64,000 nucleotides of DNA from Bacteroidota bacterium (GTDB lineage Bacteria; Bacteroidota; Bacteroidia; Chitinophagales; Chitinophagaceae), in assembly GCA_023428755.1 (NCBI GenBank), contig JAEYWX010000023.1, positions 1 through 64,000 on the forward strand, given 5' to 3'. The notes under the pieces were generated by a model. It saw nothing but the letters and a program-made list of their open reading frames with translations, did not search any database and was not told where the DNA came from. Numbering within the stretch: the first letter of the stretch is position 1; each line of letters starts with the position of its first letter. Positions 16,370-25,302 of this stretch are shown here, one piece after another. The position numbers were made by a program, and so were the translations under genes.

Positions 16370-16798
16370 ATGCAACGAAAAAAACAAGACGTGGATGTGG
16401 TACGGGATGTGTTACAGCAAATGTTGATCGCAAGACCTGACTCAACATTTATTAAAAGTCTTGCCTTTCAATACGAAGAGCGGGGAAGCCTGAGTAAAAA
16501 ACAACTGGAAGGGTTGCTGCAAAAAGCAGCAAAAGTTCCGGAAGTACCGGATCATAAGCTTGCCACGTTGGAAGCCATCATTCTGAAAAAGCCAACACGT
16601 GAACGTGCTGCTGCATCAGCACCAACCGCTTTCTTTACAAAAGACGAAACGATCGGCGCCATTCTTGATGCAATACTCGCAAAATATCCGCAGCACAAAC
16701 AGGTATTGTTTTTGAAAAACAAATACGACAACAACGAAGTTTTATCGGCAGCAGAAATTACCGACCTCAAGCGTCTGGAGAAAGTGTTGAAGAAATAG
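16370..16798 (+). CDS. Hypothetical protein downstream of tcdA
   Basis: This 142-residue basic, largely helical protein has no signal peptide and no recognised domain. It reads as two similar helical halves, each near a segment IARPDSTFIKSLAFQYEERG and LAKYPQHKQVLFLKNKYDNN, both followed by an LS.KQLEGL or LSAAEITDL pattern. This suggests an internal duplication of an approximately 40-residue helical unit. Co-directional and 7 bases after tcdA, so probably the last gene of that operon. It ends 2 bases from the convergent methyltransferase gene. Confidence 0.7.
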   Translation: MQRKKQDVDVVRDVLQQMLIARPDSTFIKSLAFQYEERGSLSKKQLEGLLQKAAKVPEVPDHKLATLEAIILKKPTRERAAASAPTAFFTKDETIGAILDAILAKYPQHKQVLFLKNKYDNNEVLSAAEITDLKRLEKVLKK

Positions 16799-16800
16799 AA

Positions 16801-17439
16801 TCATTCTTCTTGTAATACATAAATAGAGCAGGCTACAATGGGAGTTGTGTTGCTTATAAATTTTTCATCCCAAAAAATACTGTAGGGTAGTATACGGTCG
16901 ATAAAAGGCTTGGCCATGAGACGCTGTGGTGTGGAAAGAAGAACTGTGGTTCCTTTTTGCATGAACGAACGGATAACAGTAAACACCGTTTCAAATACCT
17001 GTGGTTCGTAGTTGATATCGCTCAGCAATAACACATCACAAGAAAGATCATCCGGTATATTGTTCCAATCTATTGTTGTTGCAGTGATATTCGTCAGTTG
17101 ATTGTGACTGATCGATTGTTGTATTAATTCAACTGCATCCGGAATATAATCACTGCAGATCACCTGTTCTGCAATTTGTGACGCAAGAAGAGATGGCAAT
17201 CCCAAGCCTGCCGCCAGTTCCAGTACTTTTTTATTTTGGAGCAACTGCGGTTCTGTTGCAATGAATTCGCACAATGCATAAGCGGCGGGCCACACTTGTG
17301 CCCAGTAAGGAGTGGCTGTTGTTGGATCTGTTAGCAATTGTTTTTCATACGCCTGTTGCAGAGCCAACGCATCCGGAACAACTGCATCTACTTTATAATC
17401 GCCGAATCGGAATGGTTGAACTTTTGTTTGCAATTCCAT
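16801..17439 (-). CDS. Class I SAM-dependent methyltransferase, METTL21/Nnt1-like
   Basis: This 212-residue enzyme has the lysine-methyltransferase-like opening PYWAQVWPAAYALCEFI, motif I VLELAAGLGLPSLLAS (about 70-85), an acidic loop CSDYIPDA and post-motif LLLSDINYEP. The order and the WAQVWP motif match the METTL21/nicotinamide-N-methyltransferase-like group, which methylates protein lysines or small molecules. The substrate cannot be told from sequence. It stands 31 bases downstream of the acyl-CoA ligase gene on the same strand. Confidence 0.8.
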   Translation of the reverse strand: MELQTKVQPFRFGDYKVDAVVPDALALQQAYEKQLLTDPTTATPYWAQVWPAAYALCEFIATEPQLLQNKKVLELAAGLGLPSLLASQIAEQVICSDYIPDAVELIQQSISHNQLTNITATTIDWNNIPDDLSCDVLLLSDINYEPQVFETVFTVIRSFMQKGTTVLLSTPQRLMAKPFIDRILPYSIFWDEKFISNTTPIVACSIYVLQEE

Positions 17440-17470
17440 TGTTGCAAAGTAAGGGCAAACAAAATGATTA

Positions 17471-19114
17471 TTATTCCCAAATCACTTTTCCATCAATGGC
17501 AAACCAAGTTGGATAAAACTGCTGATGAATTTTTTCTACCTGGTTTCGTTTTACTTTCAGTGTGGGTGTAAGTACCCCATTTTCAATCGTCCAGTTTTCT
17601 TTCATTACTACCGCTTTTTCCAAACGTTCATGTTTTTCGAGATGCGGGTTAATGGCGGCCAATGTTTCTCCAAGACTTTGATAGATCTCTTCTTTCGTCT
17701 TTTGCTTTCCAATGTCAGACAACGTAATTAATGCAATGGGCTGCGGAATACTCATTCCTACTACGCAGGTTTGTTCAATATCTGCATTCGCAAGCAGTTT
17801 CATTTCAATGGGTGCAGGAGAAATATATTTCCCTTTATCAGTTTTAAATTGATCTTTCAAGCGACCGGTAACAAATAAAAAACCATCGTGATCGTATTCG
17901 CAGATATCACCCGTACGTAAATAACCATCTTCATCAAACAATTCGGCTGTCATCTCCGGTTCTTTGTAATAGCCCAATGTATTACTAGGGCTTTTTACAC
18001 GCAACTCACCTTCTTCTGTAATTTTTACCAGCAATCCTGCAAACGGTTTTCCAACTGAACCATGCCGGTATTCGTAGTAACGTTCAAAGTGTGCATATAC
18101 ACAATCCTCCGTCATGCCCAATGCCTGAGTAATAGTGATGTCGAGCTTTGCAAACCATTTTAATACATCCACTGAAATCGGAGCCGATGCACTATAAATA
18201 TGCCTTGCTCTTGACAAGCCCAGTTTTTTCTTAATGCTTTTGCGGATCACTGAATTGATGATGGGAATCGACAGCAGCAGGTTTAATTTTTTCTGCGGAA
18301 TTTTTTTCAGAATCCCTTCTCTGAATTTATTCCAGAGGCGTGGCACAGCAAAAAATACATCAGGTTGAATTTCCTGTACATTGCTGGCAAAACTGTCAAC
18401 CGATTCGGCAAACGAAATGACGCAAGCATTGTAAAGACTGTTCATTTCAACACCCATCCGCTCAGCAATATGACTGAGGGGTAAGTAAGAAAATAAAGCA
18501 GCATGTTTTTTTAAATGGATCTCTTTTGTTGCAGCAGCCAACACCCGATCAAAATTACCGGCTGTATGCATTACACCTTTTGGTTTACCTGTAGTACCGG
18601 AGGTATAAATGATGGTCATCAATTCATCATCCTGCCAGTGATGTGTATGCTGCAAGGGTGGATGTTCCTGTATCAATTCACTCCAGTTGTAACGTTCATT
18701 GCGTTCGTACGCATCAAAACCAATGCGGATCAGTTCAGGCGGAATACCATGTTCCTGCGATTTGAAATCATCCAGTTTACCAATGAAAATCGCTTTTGCA
18801 TCGCTGTGTTCAAGGATCGGTTGGATAGCAGCAGCTGTTAATGTTGGGTAGATGGGGATGGAAATACAGCCCGCCATCATAATGGCAATATCAGCCATCA
18901 TCCAGTGTGCACAATTTTTCGACAGTATCGCTACATGCGAACCTTTTGGTAATTGCAATGAATGAAGTGCGGTGGCAATACGTCTGCTTTCATCAGCTGC
19001 CTGTTGCCAGGTCCATGTGGTCCATTTGCCGTGGAAGGGCTGACGCAAGAAAAGTTCGTTTGGATATTCCTGTTCGTTTCGCAGGAATTGATGGAGAGGG
19101 GTGGATGCCGGCAT
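17471..19114 (-). CDS. AMP-forming long-chain acyl-CoA ligase
   Basis: This 547-residue member of the adenylate-forming superfamily activates a carboxylic acid with ATP and loads it onto CoA. The P-loop YTSGTTGKPKG is at about 170-180. SYLPLSHIAERM, the ALGMTE motif, TGDICEYDHDGFLFVTGRLKDQFKTDKG (A7-A8) and the C-terminal catalytic Lys (LKVKRNQV) are all present. Architecture and motif spelling point to a long-chain fatty-acid ligase (FadD-like). No beta-oxidation genes are adjacent, so the use (degradation or lipid recycling) is open. Confidence 0.88.
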   Translation of the reverse strand: MPASTPLHQFLRNEQEYPNELFLRQPFHGKWTTWTWQQAADESRRIATALHSLQLPKGSHVAILSKNCAHWMMADIAIMMAGCISIPIYPTLTAAAIQPILEHSDAKAIFIGKLDDFKSQEHGIPPELIRIGFDAYERNERYNWSELIQEHPPLQHTHHWQDDELMTIIYTSGTTGKPKGVMHTAGNFDRVLAAATKEIHLKKHAALFSYLPLSHIAERMGVEMNSLYNACVISFAESVDSFASNVQEIQPDVFFAVPRLWNKFREGILKKIPQKKLNLLLSIPIINSVIRKSIKKKLGLSRARHIYSASAPISVDVLKWFAKLDITITQALGMTEDCVYAHFERYYEYRHGSVGKPFAGLLVKITEEGELRVKSPSNTLGYYKEPEMTAELFDEDGYLRTGDICEYDHDGFLFVTGRLKDQFKTDKGKYISPAPIEMKLLANADIEQTCVVGMSIPQPIALITLSDIGKQKTKEEIYQSLGETLAAINPHLEKHERLEKAVVMKENWTIENGVLTPTLKVKRNQVEKIHQQFYPTWFAIDGKVIWE

Positions 19115-19180
19115 AACAATCGTTTTGAGTAATCTAATCTACTGAAAATAATTCAGCATTGAAGAACGATGTTGTTATGC

Positions 19181-19214
19181 AGGTTTGCCAACCTTCGAAA
19201 GGTTGGCAAACCTT
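19181..19214. repeat. Perfect 15-bp intergenic palindrome
   Basis: AGGTTTGCCAACCTT (19181-19195) and its exact reverse complement (19199-19213) with a 3-nt loop lie between two minus-strand genes. No T run follows on the minus strand, so it is better read as a REP-like palindrome than a canonical terminator. Confidence 0.75.
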
Positions 19215-19228
19215 ACAGAATACTTGTT

Positions 19229-19861
19229 TTATTGTTTTAGAAAACGCAGCTGTTGTTGTTCGCCTTTGCTGTTGCTTGCCTGTAAGAAATATTGACCCGC
19301 CGGTAAACTCTGCAGGTTCAACTGCACCTGGTTACTGCCTGCCTGCAATTGTTCTTGCCGTACGGTATAACGCTTGCCGCTGATGTCCGTAACAGTAAGT
19401 TGCAGCTTATCTGTTTCTGCTGAAGAGATACTGAGCACGGCGGTTGACTGCACAAGCGATGGCAGCAATGCATTCAAGGCAAAACCTTTGCTGCCATTGA
19501 GTACAGCTACAATAAATGAATTAACAGAAGTGTTGGCAGGTGTGGTAAGTTTTATGCGATAGTAATTGGTTCCTTCACGGCGTTGGAGATCAGTATAGTC
19601 AAAAGGCTCGGCACAACGGATCTGATCGGCCGTAAAACGATGCAGCACTGTAAAGTTTTGATTGTCGCCGGAATGTTGTACTTCAAATGTTGCAAAATCA
19701 GAAGTGCAGGGGGCCAGCCACCGCAATACATTGTACTGACTTGTTTTTTGTGCCTGGAAAAATTTCAGTTCAATAGGGAACACGAGATACGGATCATTCG
19801 CCTGCGTAAAACCGGTTGAAGCAGCAAAAAAGAATATAACAGCGGTGATGAATGTTTTCAT
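19229..19861 (-). CDS. Secreted protein with type IX (type A) sorting domain
   Basis: This 210-residue protein has a signal peptide from MKTFITAVIFFFAAS (about 1-20). The middle resembles a fibronectin-like region (NVLRWL...FEVQHSGDNQNFTVLHRF, NYYRIKLTT). The C-terminal about 75 residues have the T9SS type A pattern: LQLTVTDISGKRY, then LPAGQYFLQASN and a short basic end. It is probably exported by the Por/T9SS machinery and released or anchored at the surface. A longer frame opening at 19909 was rejected because the start at 19861 begins the signal peptide. No enzymatic domain is present. Confidence 0.8.
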   Translation of the reverse strand: MKTFITAVIFFFAASTGFTQANDPYLVFPIELKFFQAQKTSQYNVLRWLAPCTSDFATFEVQHSGDNQNFTVLHRFTADQIRCAEPFDYTDLQRREGTNYYRIKLTTPANTSVNSFIVAVLNGSKGFALNALLPSLVQSTAVLSISSAETDKLQLTVTDISGKRYTVRQEQLQAGSNQVQLNLQSLPAGQYFLQASNSKGEQQQLRFLKQ

Positions 19862-19905
19862 ATTCCTGAATTTACGAGATAAAGATAGGCAAGGATTGGA
19901 TAGAA

Positions 19906-20535
19906 TCAAAGTCGGGGCGGCGACAGATTTAAGCCGTATTGCTTTCCATATTCTCTCATTGATGCTACAGTATGGGGATTTCGAGTTTCTTTTAATAATT
20001 TTTCTAATTCCTTTTGTCCATGATCAAGTAGCTTGAATTCTCCGTAAATGATTAGTTTGTCAAATGCTCCGCTTAGTAAGTTTTCGGTTTCAATTAATTC
20101 CAGAAATTGGGAGATTGTTTTTAATCTTTCAAAATGGGGCAATATAAATTGTTCAAGATTTTCTTTCATTTCATGAATCACTTCATTTTCATCTGTCGCA
20201 TCTGTGATATCGTACCAAGTATCTTTTTGCTTCTTTAGTTCTCCAATTCTTTTTCTTATCAAGCATTCCGATTCAGTTGGAAAAATAGGTAACGTCCCGT
20301 CGTGAAAATTGTAAAATGCCAACCAATATTGAGGAATAAATATTCCTGTATTAATTGTAAAATGGATTTTCTGTTTTGAATAATATGCGCTTTTCTGAAT
20401 GTTGATAATTTGACCTAATTCGGGTAATTGTAAATAGAAGTTATTTGCCTTTTTCTTGAAACCTAAAGGCTTTAGAACCTCTTGGAAGCCCTCCTTAATA
20501 ATTCGGTCAAATTTTAATTCTGCTTCTGTCTTCAC
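19906..20535 (-). CDS. DUF4304 domain-containing protein
   Basis: This 209-residue cytosolic protein starts with GTG. The opening FDRIIKEGFQEVLKPLGFKKKANNFYLQ and NIQKSAYYSKQKIHFTINTGIF match the DUF4304 family of unknown function, which is often carried in variable regions. The C-terminal third is helical and charged. The local base composition is more AT-rich than its neighbours, which together with the isolated position suggests acquisition. No toxin or immunity partner was seen next to it. Confidence 0.8.
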   Translation of the reverse strand: MKTEAELKFDRIIKEGFQEVLKPLGFKKKANNFYLQLPELGQIINIQKSAYYSKQKIHFTINTGIFIPQYWLAFYNFHDGTLPIFPTESECLIRKRIGELKKQKDTWYDITDATDENEVIHEMKENLEQFILPHFERLKTISQFLELIETENLLSGAFDKLIIYGEFKLLDHGQKELEKLLKETRNPHTVASMREYGKQYGLNLSPPRL

Positions 20536-20581
20536 AATAAAATTTTATGTTATTGATTATAGAGACCAATTCGCCATCCAC

Positions 20582-20612
20582 AAAAAGCTACTCATCATTC
20601 ATTATTCATAAC
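20582..20612. repeat. Degenerate ATTCATTATTCAT-type repeat
   Basis: The segment contains ACTCATCATTCATTATTCATAACTCATC-like direct repeats (period about 7). A near-identical element lies at 53750-53780. It fills the gap between the TonB receptor and DUF4304 genes. Confidence 0.5.
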
Positions 20613-20620
20613 TCATCAAC

Positions 20621-23104
20621 CTACCACCTCGCCACAATCTTAAAGTTGATCAGCCTCGGTGTTAAACGATTGGGAATGGAAAAGATGGTGTTGCTGAAAT
20701 CTTTGATGAGCAGATAAGAAATGGTATTCGGCCGGTCGATCACGTTAAAAATTTCTAAGCTGGCCCAGATATTATTGAACTCACGGAATGGATTGCGACT
20801 GCGGCGTTTACTTTTTTCACCATCGAGCAATAAGGCACTGAAACCAAAATCAACACGGATGTATGGATCGATCGTTAATGCATTTCTGTATTTGGTGCTG
20901 TTGGGAATATTGTAAGGCAGGTTGGTGCCATACAAAAAGTTCATCGAAAATTTAAAGTTCTTATTGGTGGAAAGATAATCCTGGTAAAACATACCGAAGG
21001 TGAGAAAGCGATCGGTGGGCCGTCTGATCCAGCCGCCCTGCACCAATGTGCTGTCGATCGGTTGGTTCAATGAATCCAATGTATAATTGTACCACTGATC
21101 ATTGTCTAAATTTTCACGTGTGCGCATTAAACCAATACTCACCCAGCTTTCAGCATCTTTTACTAACTCACCAAACAACCGTGCTTCAATACCTGTTGCA
21201 TAAGCTTTGGCACTGTTGCTGCCGAAATAACGGATACGCACATTGTCTACATCATACGGCACAATATCATACATGTGTTTGTAATATGCTTCGGCCTGTA
21301 ATTTAAACGGACGGTTGCCCCAGCCTTTGAAATTATAATCGATGCCTGCAACTACCTGCCAGCTTTTTTGTGCCTTCACATCTTCGTTTACCGAACCATC
21401 GTAACGACGTAATTCACGATAAAACGGTGGCTGATGATAAGCACCGGCTGCTGCACGAAACACAATATCTTTTTTGCCCATTGGTTGCATGGCAAACTGT
21501 ACACGTGGTTGAACCAACACTTCATTGTTGAGCGTATTGTAATTGTAACGCACACCGATTTGCAGTGTCATGTTCAGGGAATCGTTGAGGATAATATTAT
21601 CCTGTACATAACCGGTGGTGCGGAAGAAGACCAGGTCTGATTTTGATTTGATCACTTTTGTTAACTGCAGTTGATTGGGATCGAACGGTAACGTATAACC
21701 GGCACTGTCGGTGAGTTCCCATTCATTCAGTTTGTCGTTGATGCTTTGACGTTCGAAACTGTGGCCCCACTGAATAAAATGTTTTCCTTTTTCCAGACTG
21801 CCTTTGTGCGTAGCATTTTGAATTTGAATATTCAATTGGTTGCGTGCAAAATTCTGAAACACGCCTGCACCCAACGGACTTACAATTAAACCAAACGTAG
21901 AACGGCTGCGATCGAAATCACGTTCGCCAAATAAATAAGCACCTTGTATATCAAACGACTCTTCTTCTGTATTGCTGAAATGACTGAGCATCCATTTCAA
22001 CTTTAAATTTTTATGTGGTTGAAAGGTAGTTGCAATACCGGCCATGGCTGTGCTGTAACGGTCACGTTCACCACCGGCGAAATAAATATCCAAACCAAGA
22101 TTCGCAGTGAAGAATGGGGAGAACACAGAAGCTGTCTGGCTGCTGAATTCCGGATTTAATTTGAATTGTGTACGGGAATAATTACCCATTGCTTCAAACA
22201 TCCATTTTGTAGTTGGTTGCCAGGTAACATAACCCTGCACATCATTACTTGATGGAACATAGTTGCCTTTTGTTTGCTGACTGCTCAATAAATTCTGATT
22301 GCTTCTGTTACGTGCCCCCACAGTGAAACTTACTTTTTCATCTTTACTGCCGCCTTCAAAATGCAAACCCTGTTCCAGTAACGAAACATAAGCAGAGCCG
22401 CCGAATTTTTTTGCACGCTTGTATTGAATATCCAACACGCTACTCATCTTATCACCATAGCGACTTTGAAAACCCCCATTGTAAAATGTAAGACTGCGAA
22501 CCATCTCCGGATTAATAAAACTTAACCCTTCCTGCTGTCCCTGCCGAACGAGATAGGGGCGAAACACTTCAAAATCGTTTACATAGATCAGGTTCTCATC
22601 GTAGTTGCCACCACGTACCGAGTATTGCGAAGTAAGTTCGTTGTTACTGCCCACAAATATTTTTAATAACCCTTCCACGCCACCTGTTGCCGATGGAAGT
22701 AGCAATGCATTTTTGGGATTGATGCGGATGGCCGAAGCTTCGGTGCGTATGCGGTTGTCGGTTACCGTTACTTCCTGTAATTCTTTACTGCCACGTTCCA
22801 GTCGCATCACAATGCGTTCCTCTTCATTATCATTTAAAAAGAAATTCCGTTGCTCGGAACGATAGGAGGTGTATGAAAAAATTAAGGCAAAGGCTTTGCC
22901 CGAAGGTACTTTGATGCTGAAAAAGCCGGAATCGTTGCTGGTTACACCGGCACTGCGGCCAAGAATTACAACCGATACATTGCTAAGCGGATTTTCATTT
23001 TCATCGAGCACCTTACCGGTTACGGTAGCTGTGTTCTTTTGCGCAAAAGAAACAACAGATGCCAGCAGCATTACAAGGAGGAAGCAGGTTTTGGTTGCCT
23101 TCAT
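20621..23104 (-). CDS. TonB-dependent outer-membrane receptor with carboxypeptidase-regulatory-like domain
   Basis: This 827-residue protein has a signal peptide (about 1-21, ending SFAQ), an N-terminal CarboxypepD_reg-like domain (about 25-105, TVTGKVLDENENPLSNVSVVILG), a plug (about 115-215, with YSVRGGNYDENLIYVNDFEVFRP) and a long C-terminal beta-barrel. It imports a bulky substrate using TonB energy. No SusD partner is adjacent, so it is not a classical polysaccharide-utilisation pair; the substrate is unknown. The barrel ends in an aromatic residue near RW, as expected for outer-membrane assembly. Confidence 0.92.
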   Translation of the reverse strand: MKATKTCFLLVMLLASVVSFAQKNTATVTGKVLDENENPLSNVSVVILGRSAGVTSNDSGFFSIKVPSGKAFALIFSYTSYRSEQRNFFLNDNEEERIVMRLERGSKELQEVTVTDNRIRTEASAIRINPKNALLLPSATGGVEGLLKIFVGSNNELTSQYSVRGGNYDENLIYVNDFEVFRPYLVRQGQQEGLSFINPEMVRSLTFYNGGFQSRYGDKMSSVLDIQYKRAKKFGGSAYVSLLEQGLHFEGGSKDEKVSFTVGARNRSNQNLLSSQQTKGNYVPSSNDVQGYVTWQPTTKWMFEAMGNYSRTQFKLNPEFSSQTASVFSPFFTANLGLDIYFAGGERDRYSTAMAGIATTFQPHKNLKLKWMLSHFSNTEEESFDIQGAYLFGERDFDRSRSTFGLIVSPLGAGVFQNFARNQLNIQIQNATHKGSLEKGKHFIQWGHSFERQSINDKLNEWELTDSAGYTLPFDPNQLQLTKVIKSKSDLVFFRTTGYVQDNIILNDSLNMTLQIGVRYNYNTLNNEVLVQPRVQFAMQPMGKKDIVFRAAAGAYHQPPFYRELRRYDGSVNEDVKAQKSWQVVAGIDYNFKGWGNRPFKLQAEAYYKHMYDIVPYDVDNVRIRYFGSNSAKAYATGIEARLFGELVKDAESWVSIGLMRTRENLDNDQWYNYTLDSLNQPIDSTLVQGGWIRRPTDRFLTFGMFYQDYLSTNKNFKFSMNFLYGTNLPYNIPNSTKYRNALTIDPYIRVDFGFSALLLDGEKSKRRSRNPFREFNNIWASLEIFNVIDRPNTISYLLIKDFSNTIFSIPNRLTPRLINFKIVARW

Positions 23105-23150
23105 GGTAGATAAAACTAAGCCTTTCTGTTAAAACGTAAAGCGGATGAAC

Positions 23151-23603
23151 TTATTTTTTCAGGTAAAGATTATTAAAATCAAGAGTGGTTTTTGAACCAT
23201 TCACTAAACAGGATTCGATGCCGTTTACACAATATATTTTGTTCGACGATTTTCGGCCTTCCTGTTGGGGTTCATAAACTTCCGTTATTTGGTACTGGTT
23301 ACCGGTAGCAGGAATCAAAACGAGGTAGTCAAAATCAGATGTGAGATTTGTAATACTTGATGAAGATGTCCATTCCAATGTATCGTTGTTTTGCCTATAG
23401 CTTATTACAGAAGCGTCAACAATCATGGAATCAATGAAATTACTGAAACTGCTTCCTTTGGAATATTTCTTCAAAGTATAGGTACTTACTTCCTGCTCAG
23501 TATAAGAGATGAAATTAATATTGAACCCGTCCGATTTTCCGCAAGGATAAGTGCAGCTCCCCAACAGTAAAATGTAAAAGAAGCCATGACTAAATAGTTT
23601 CAT
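23151..23603 (-). CDS. Hypothetical lipoprotein
   Basis: This 150-residue protein has a lipoprotein signal (hydrophobic FFYILLLGSC, lipid-attached Cys at 17). The mature region is polar, with serine-rich and Tyr-rich stretches and a small number of cysteines that may form a disulfide. No known domain is recognised. It lies 46 bases upstream of the TonB-receptor gene on the same strand, so it could be co-expressed with it. Confidence 0.65.
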   Translation of the reverse strand: MKLFSHGFFYILLLGSCTYPCGKSDGFNINFISYTEQEVSTYTLKKYSKGSSFSNFIDSMIVDASVISYRQNNDTLEWTSSSSITNLTSDFDYLVLIPATGNQYQITEVYEPQQEGRKSSNKIYCVNGIESCLVNGSKTTLDFNNLYLKK

Positions 23604-23707
23604 ATCTGACTGACTAATCTAAACCAAAAAACGCTGCATAAAATAGAGCGAACGAACCTGGAAAGGTTTTTCTTTCCGACTATTCACTTCCCGTCTTCCG
23701 GTCATCT

Positions 23708-24355
23708 TTATATCTTCTTCAACAGCGAAATCATTTCCGTTGGGTTGGGTGCTTTAAACACTGTATTACCCGCCACCAGCACCGTTGCGCCAGCATCCAC
23801 AATACTTTTTGCATTGGCCAATGTAACGCCACCATCAATTTCAATATCCACCTTCAATCCTTTTTCATCGATCATATTACGGAGCTCTTTAATCTTGTTG
23901 AGTGTTTGCGGAATAAATGCCTGTCCCCCAAATCCCGGGTTTACACTCATCAAACAAACCATGTCAATATCGGCCAGTACATCTTTCAACAGCGAAACAG
24001 GTGTATGCGGGTTCAACGCAATACCGGCTTTCATACCCAGTCCTTTGATCTGTTGAATATTGCGGTGCAAATGCGTGCAGGCTTCGTAATGCACAGTAAG
24101 AATATCGGCACCTGCTTTTTGAAAGGCTTCTGCATATTTCTCCGGTTCTTCGATCATCAAATGCACATCACACACTTTGGTAGTGGCTTTGCGAAAGAAA
24201 TCAATGATCATTGGGCCAAAGCTGATATTGGGTACAAAGCGGCCATCCATTACATCGAGGTGATACCAATCGGCTTCACTTGCGTTGAGCATATCACAAT
24301 CGGCCTGGAGGTTAATGTAATTGGCACTTAATAAAGAAGGGGCTACAATCGGCAT
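23708..24355 (-). CDS. rpe: Ribulose-phosphate 3-epimerase
   Basis: This 215-residue TIM-barrel enzyme interconverts ribulose 5-phosphate and xylulose 5-phosphate in the pentose phosphate pathway. Signatures are HLDVMDGRFVPNISFGP with the catalytic Asp, CDVHLMIEEP, MSVNPGFGGQAFIP and the phosphate-binding EIDGGV. Length is normal. It is 30 bases downstream of the TPR lipoprotein gene on the same strand. Confidence 0.96.
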   Translation of the reverse strand: MPIVAPSLLSANYINLQADCDMLNASEADWYHLDVMDGRFVPNISFGPMIIDFFRKATTKVCDVHLMIEEPEKYAEAFQKAGADILTVHYEACTHLHRNIQQIKGLGMKAGIALNPHTPVSLLKDVLADIDMVCLMSVNPGFGGQAFIPQTLNKIKELRNMIDEKGLKVDIEIDGGVTLANAKSIVDAGATVLVAGNTVFKAPNPTEMISLLKKI

Positions 24356-24385
24356 GTTACTTTTTATTTTCGATTTTTTAATTTC

Positions 24386-25210
24386 TTATTTAACAGCTCC
24401 CAATCGTTGCAACGCATCTTTTGCTTCGGTAATACTTTGGTCGAGTGCAAGGGAACGTTTATAATTATCAATGGCTTCTGTTGTGCGGTTGAGTTTTTCT
24501 TCTGTCTTCGCCATCCAGAAATAGCCATCGGCAAATTTGTTGCTCACATTGGTGCTTTGTATAAACACTTTGTGAGCTTCTTCAAATTTTTTCTGATCGT
24601 AATAGATCAATCCTTTTTCAATGTACGCATCCAGGTATGTATAATCTTCCCTGATCAGCTGGTTGTAAACCGCCAGTGCTTTAGCAGGCTCTTTCACTTT
24701 TGTGAAGTAAGCCGCTTTAATAAAAAGAACATCGCTTCGGAACTGCACAGCCGTTTCTTCCTGCAACAATGCATCACAAAGCTCCACTGTTTTTTTATTA
24801 CCGGTTTCCGCATACAGCGATGCAAGCCGCATTTCGGCTTCCACAAACAAACCGGCAACAGTAATCGATTGCTCATAAGCTGTAATCGCATTTGTTGTAT
24901 CGCCTTTCCGCTCCAAAGCATCTGCTTTCATAAATAAGTATGCCGGGTTAGATGGCTGTTTTTGCAGCAGCTGTTCAATTTGTAGTAAGGCTTTATCGTA
25001 TTGGTCGTTTTGTACAAGCTGCTCTACGAACTGCTCACGTATGCTGTCGACCTGTGGTGCCTGCTGCAGTTTGTTTTCCAATTCCTGCAGTTTGGTATCG
25101 CCGGCGGTTGCAGCAGCTGATTCCTGACCCTTGGGCTTGGGGGAATCATTGGTACAGGCAACAAAACTGAGGGTCATAAATCCGGTGAGCAAAACGGCTT
25201 TCAACTGCAT
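24386..25210 (-). CDS. TPR-repeat lipoprotein
   Basis: This 274-residue protein has a lipoprotein signal ending SFVAC (Cys19) and a short acidic linker rich in Ser, Ala and Thr. At least five tetratricopeptide repeats follow from about residue 45 to the end (for example NPAYLFMKADALERKGDTTN). TPR lipoproteins act as protein-protein scaffolds at a membrane. A TAGCTTTG promoter box lies 4 bases before the ATG. It is followed by rpe, probably on the same transcript; no functional link between the two is evident. Confidence 0.8.
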   Translation of the reverse strand: MQLKAVLLTGFMTLSFVACTNDSPKPKGQESAAATAGDTKLQELENKLQQAPQVDSIREQFVEQLVQNDQYDKALLQIEQLLQKQPSNPAYLFMKADALERKGDTTNAITAYEQSITVAGLFVEAEMRLASLYAETGNKKTVELCDALLQEETAVQFRSDVLFIKAAYFTKVKEPAKALAVYNQLIREDYTYLDAYIEKGLIYYDQKKFEEAHKVFIQSTNVSNKFADGYFWMAKTEEKLNRTTEAIDNYKRSLALDQSITEAKDALQRLGAVK

Positions 25211-25214
25211 GGCG

Positions 25215-25222
25215 CAAAGCTA
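25215..25222 (-). promoter_or_regulatory. -7 promoter box of the TPR lipoprotein gene
   Basis: On the minus strand TAGCTTTG (25222-25215) is an exact TAnnTTTG box that ends 4 bases before the ATG at 25210. The predicted transcript is leaderless or nearly so. No clear TTTG was found at the -33 position. Confidence 0.4.
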
Positions 25223-25260
25223 AATTATTTTATACTGCTGGTTCTTACATTTTCCTGACA

Positions 25261-25288
25261 TTTGCGGGCATTTCAAAAACTACATTTG
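25261..25288 (+). promoter_or_regulatory. Likely promoter of the PD40 propeller gene
   Basis: TTTG at 25261-25264 and an exact TACATTTG box at 25281-25288 with a 16-nt spacer, slightly shorter than the usual 19-21. The ATG is at 25303, giving a leader of about 9 bases. Confidence 0.4.
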
Positions 25289-25302
25289 TAAAAAACAGAT
25301 TC

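Noticed and set aside
19181..19214. Palindrome as terminator of the T9SS gene
   Set aside because: The stem is perfect, but no T run follows on the transcribed strand, so it is listed as a repeat.
24407..24937. Antisense frame of 176 codons within the TPR lipoprotein gene
   Set aside because: Lies wholly opposite a clear TPR gene; Cys/Phe/His-rich shadow sequence.
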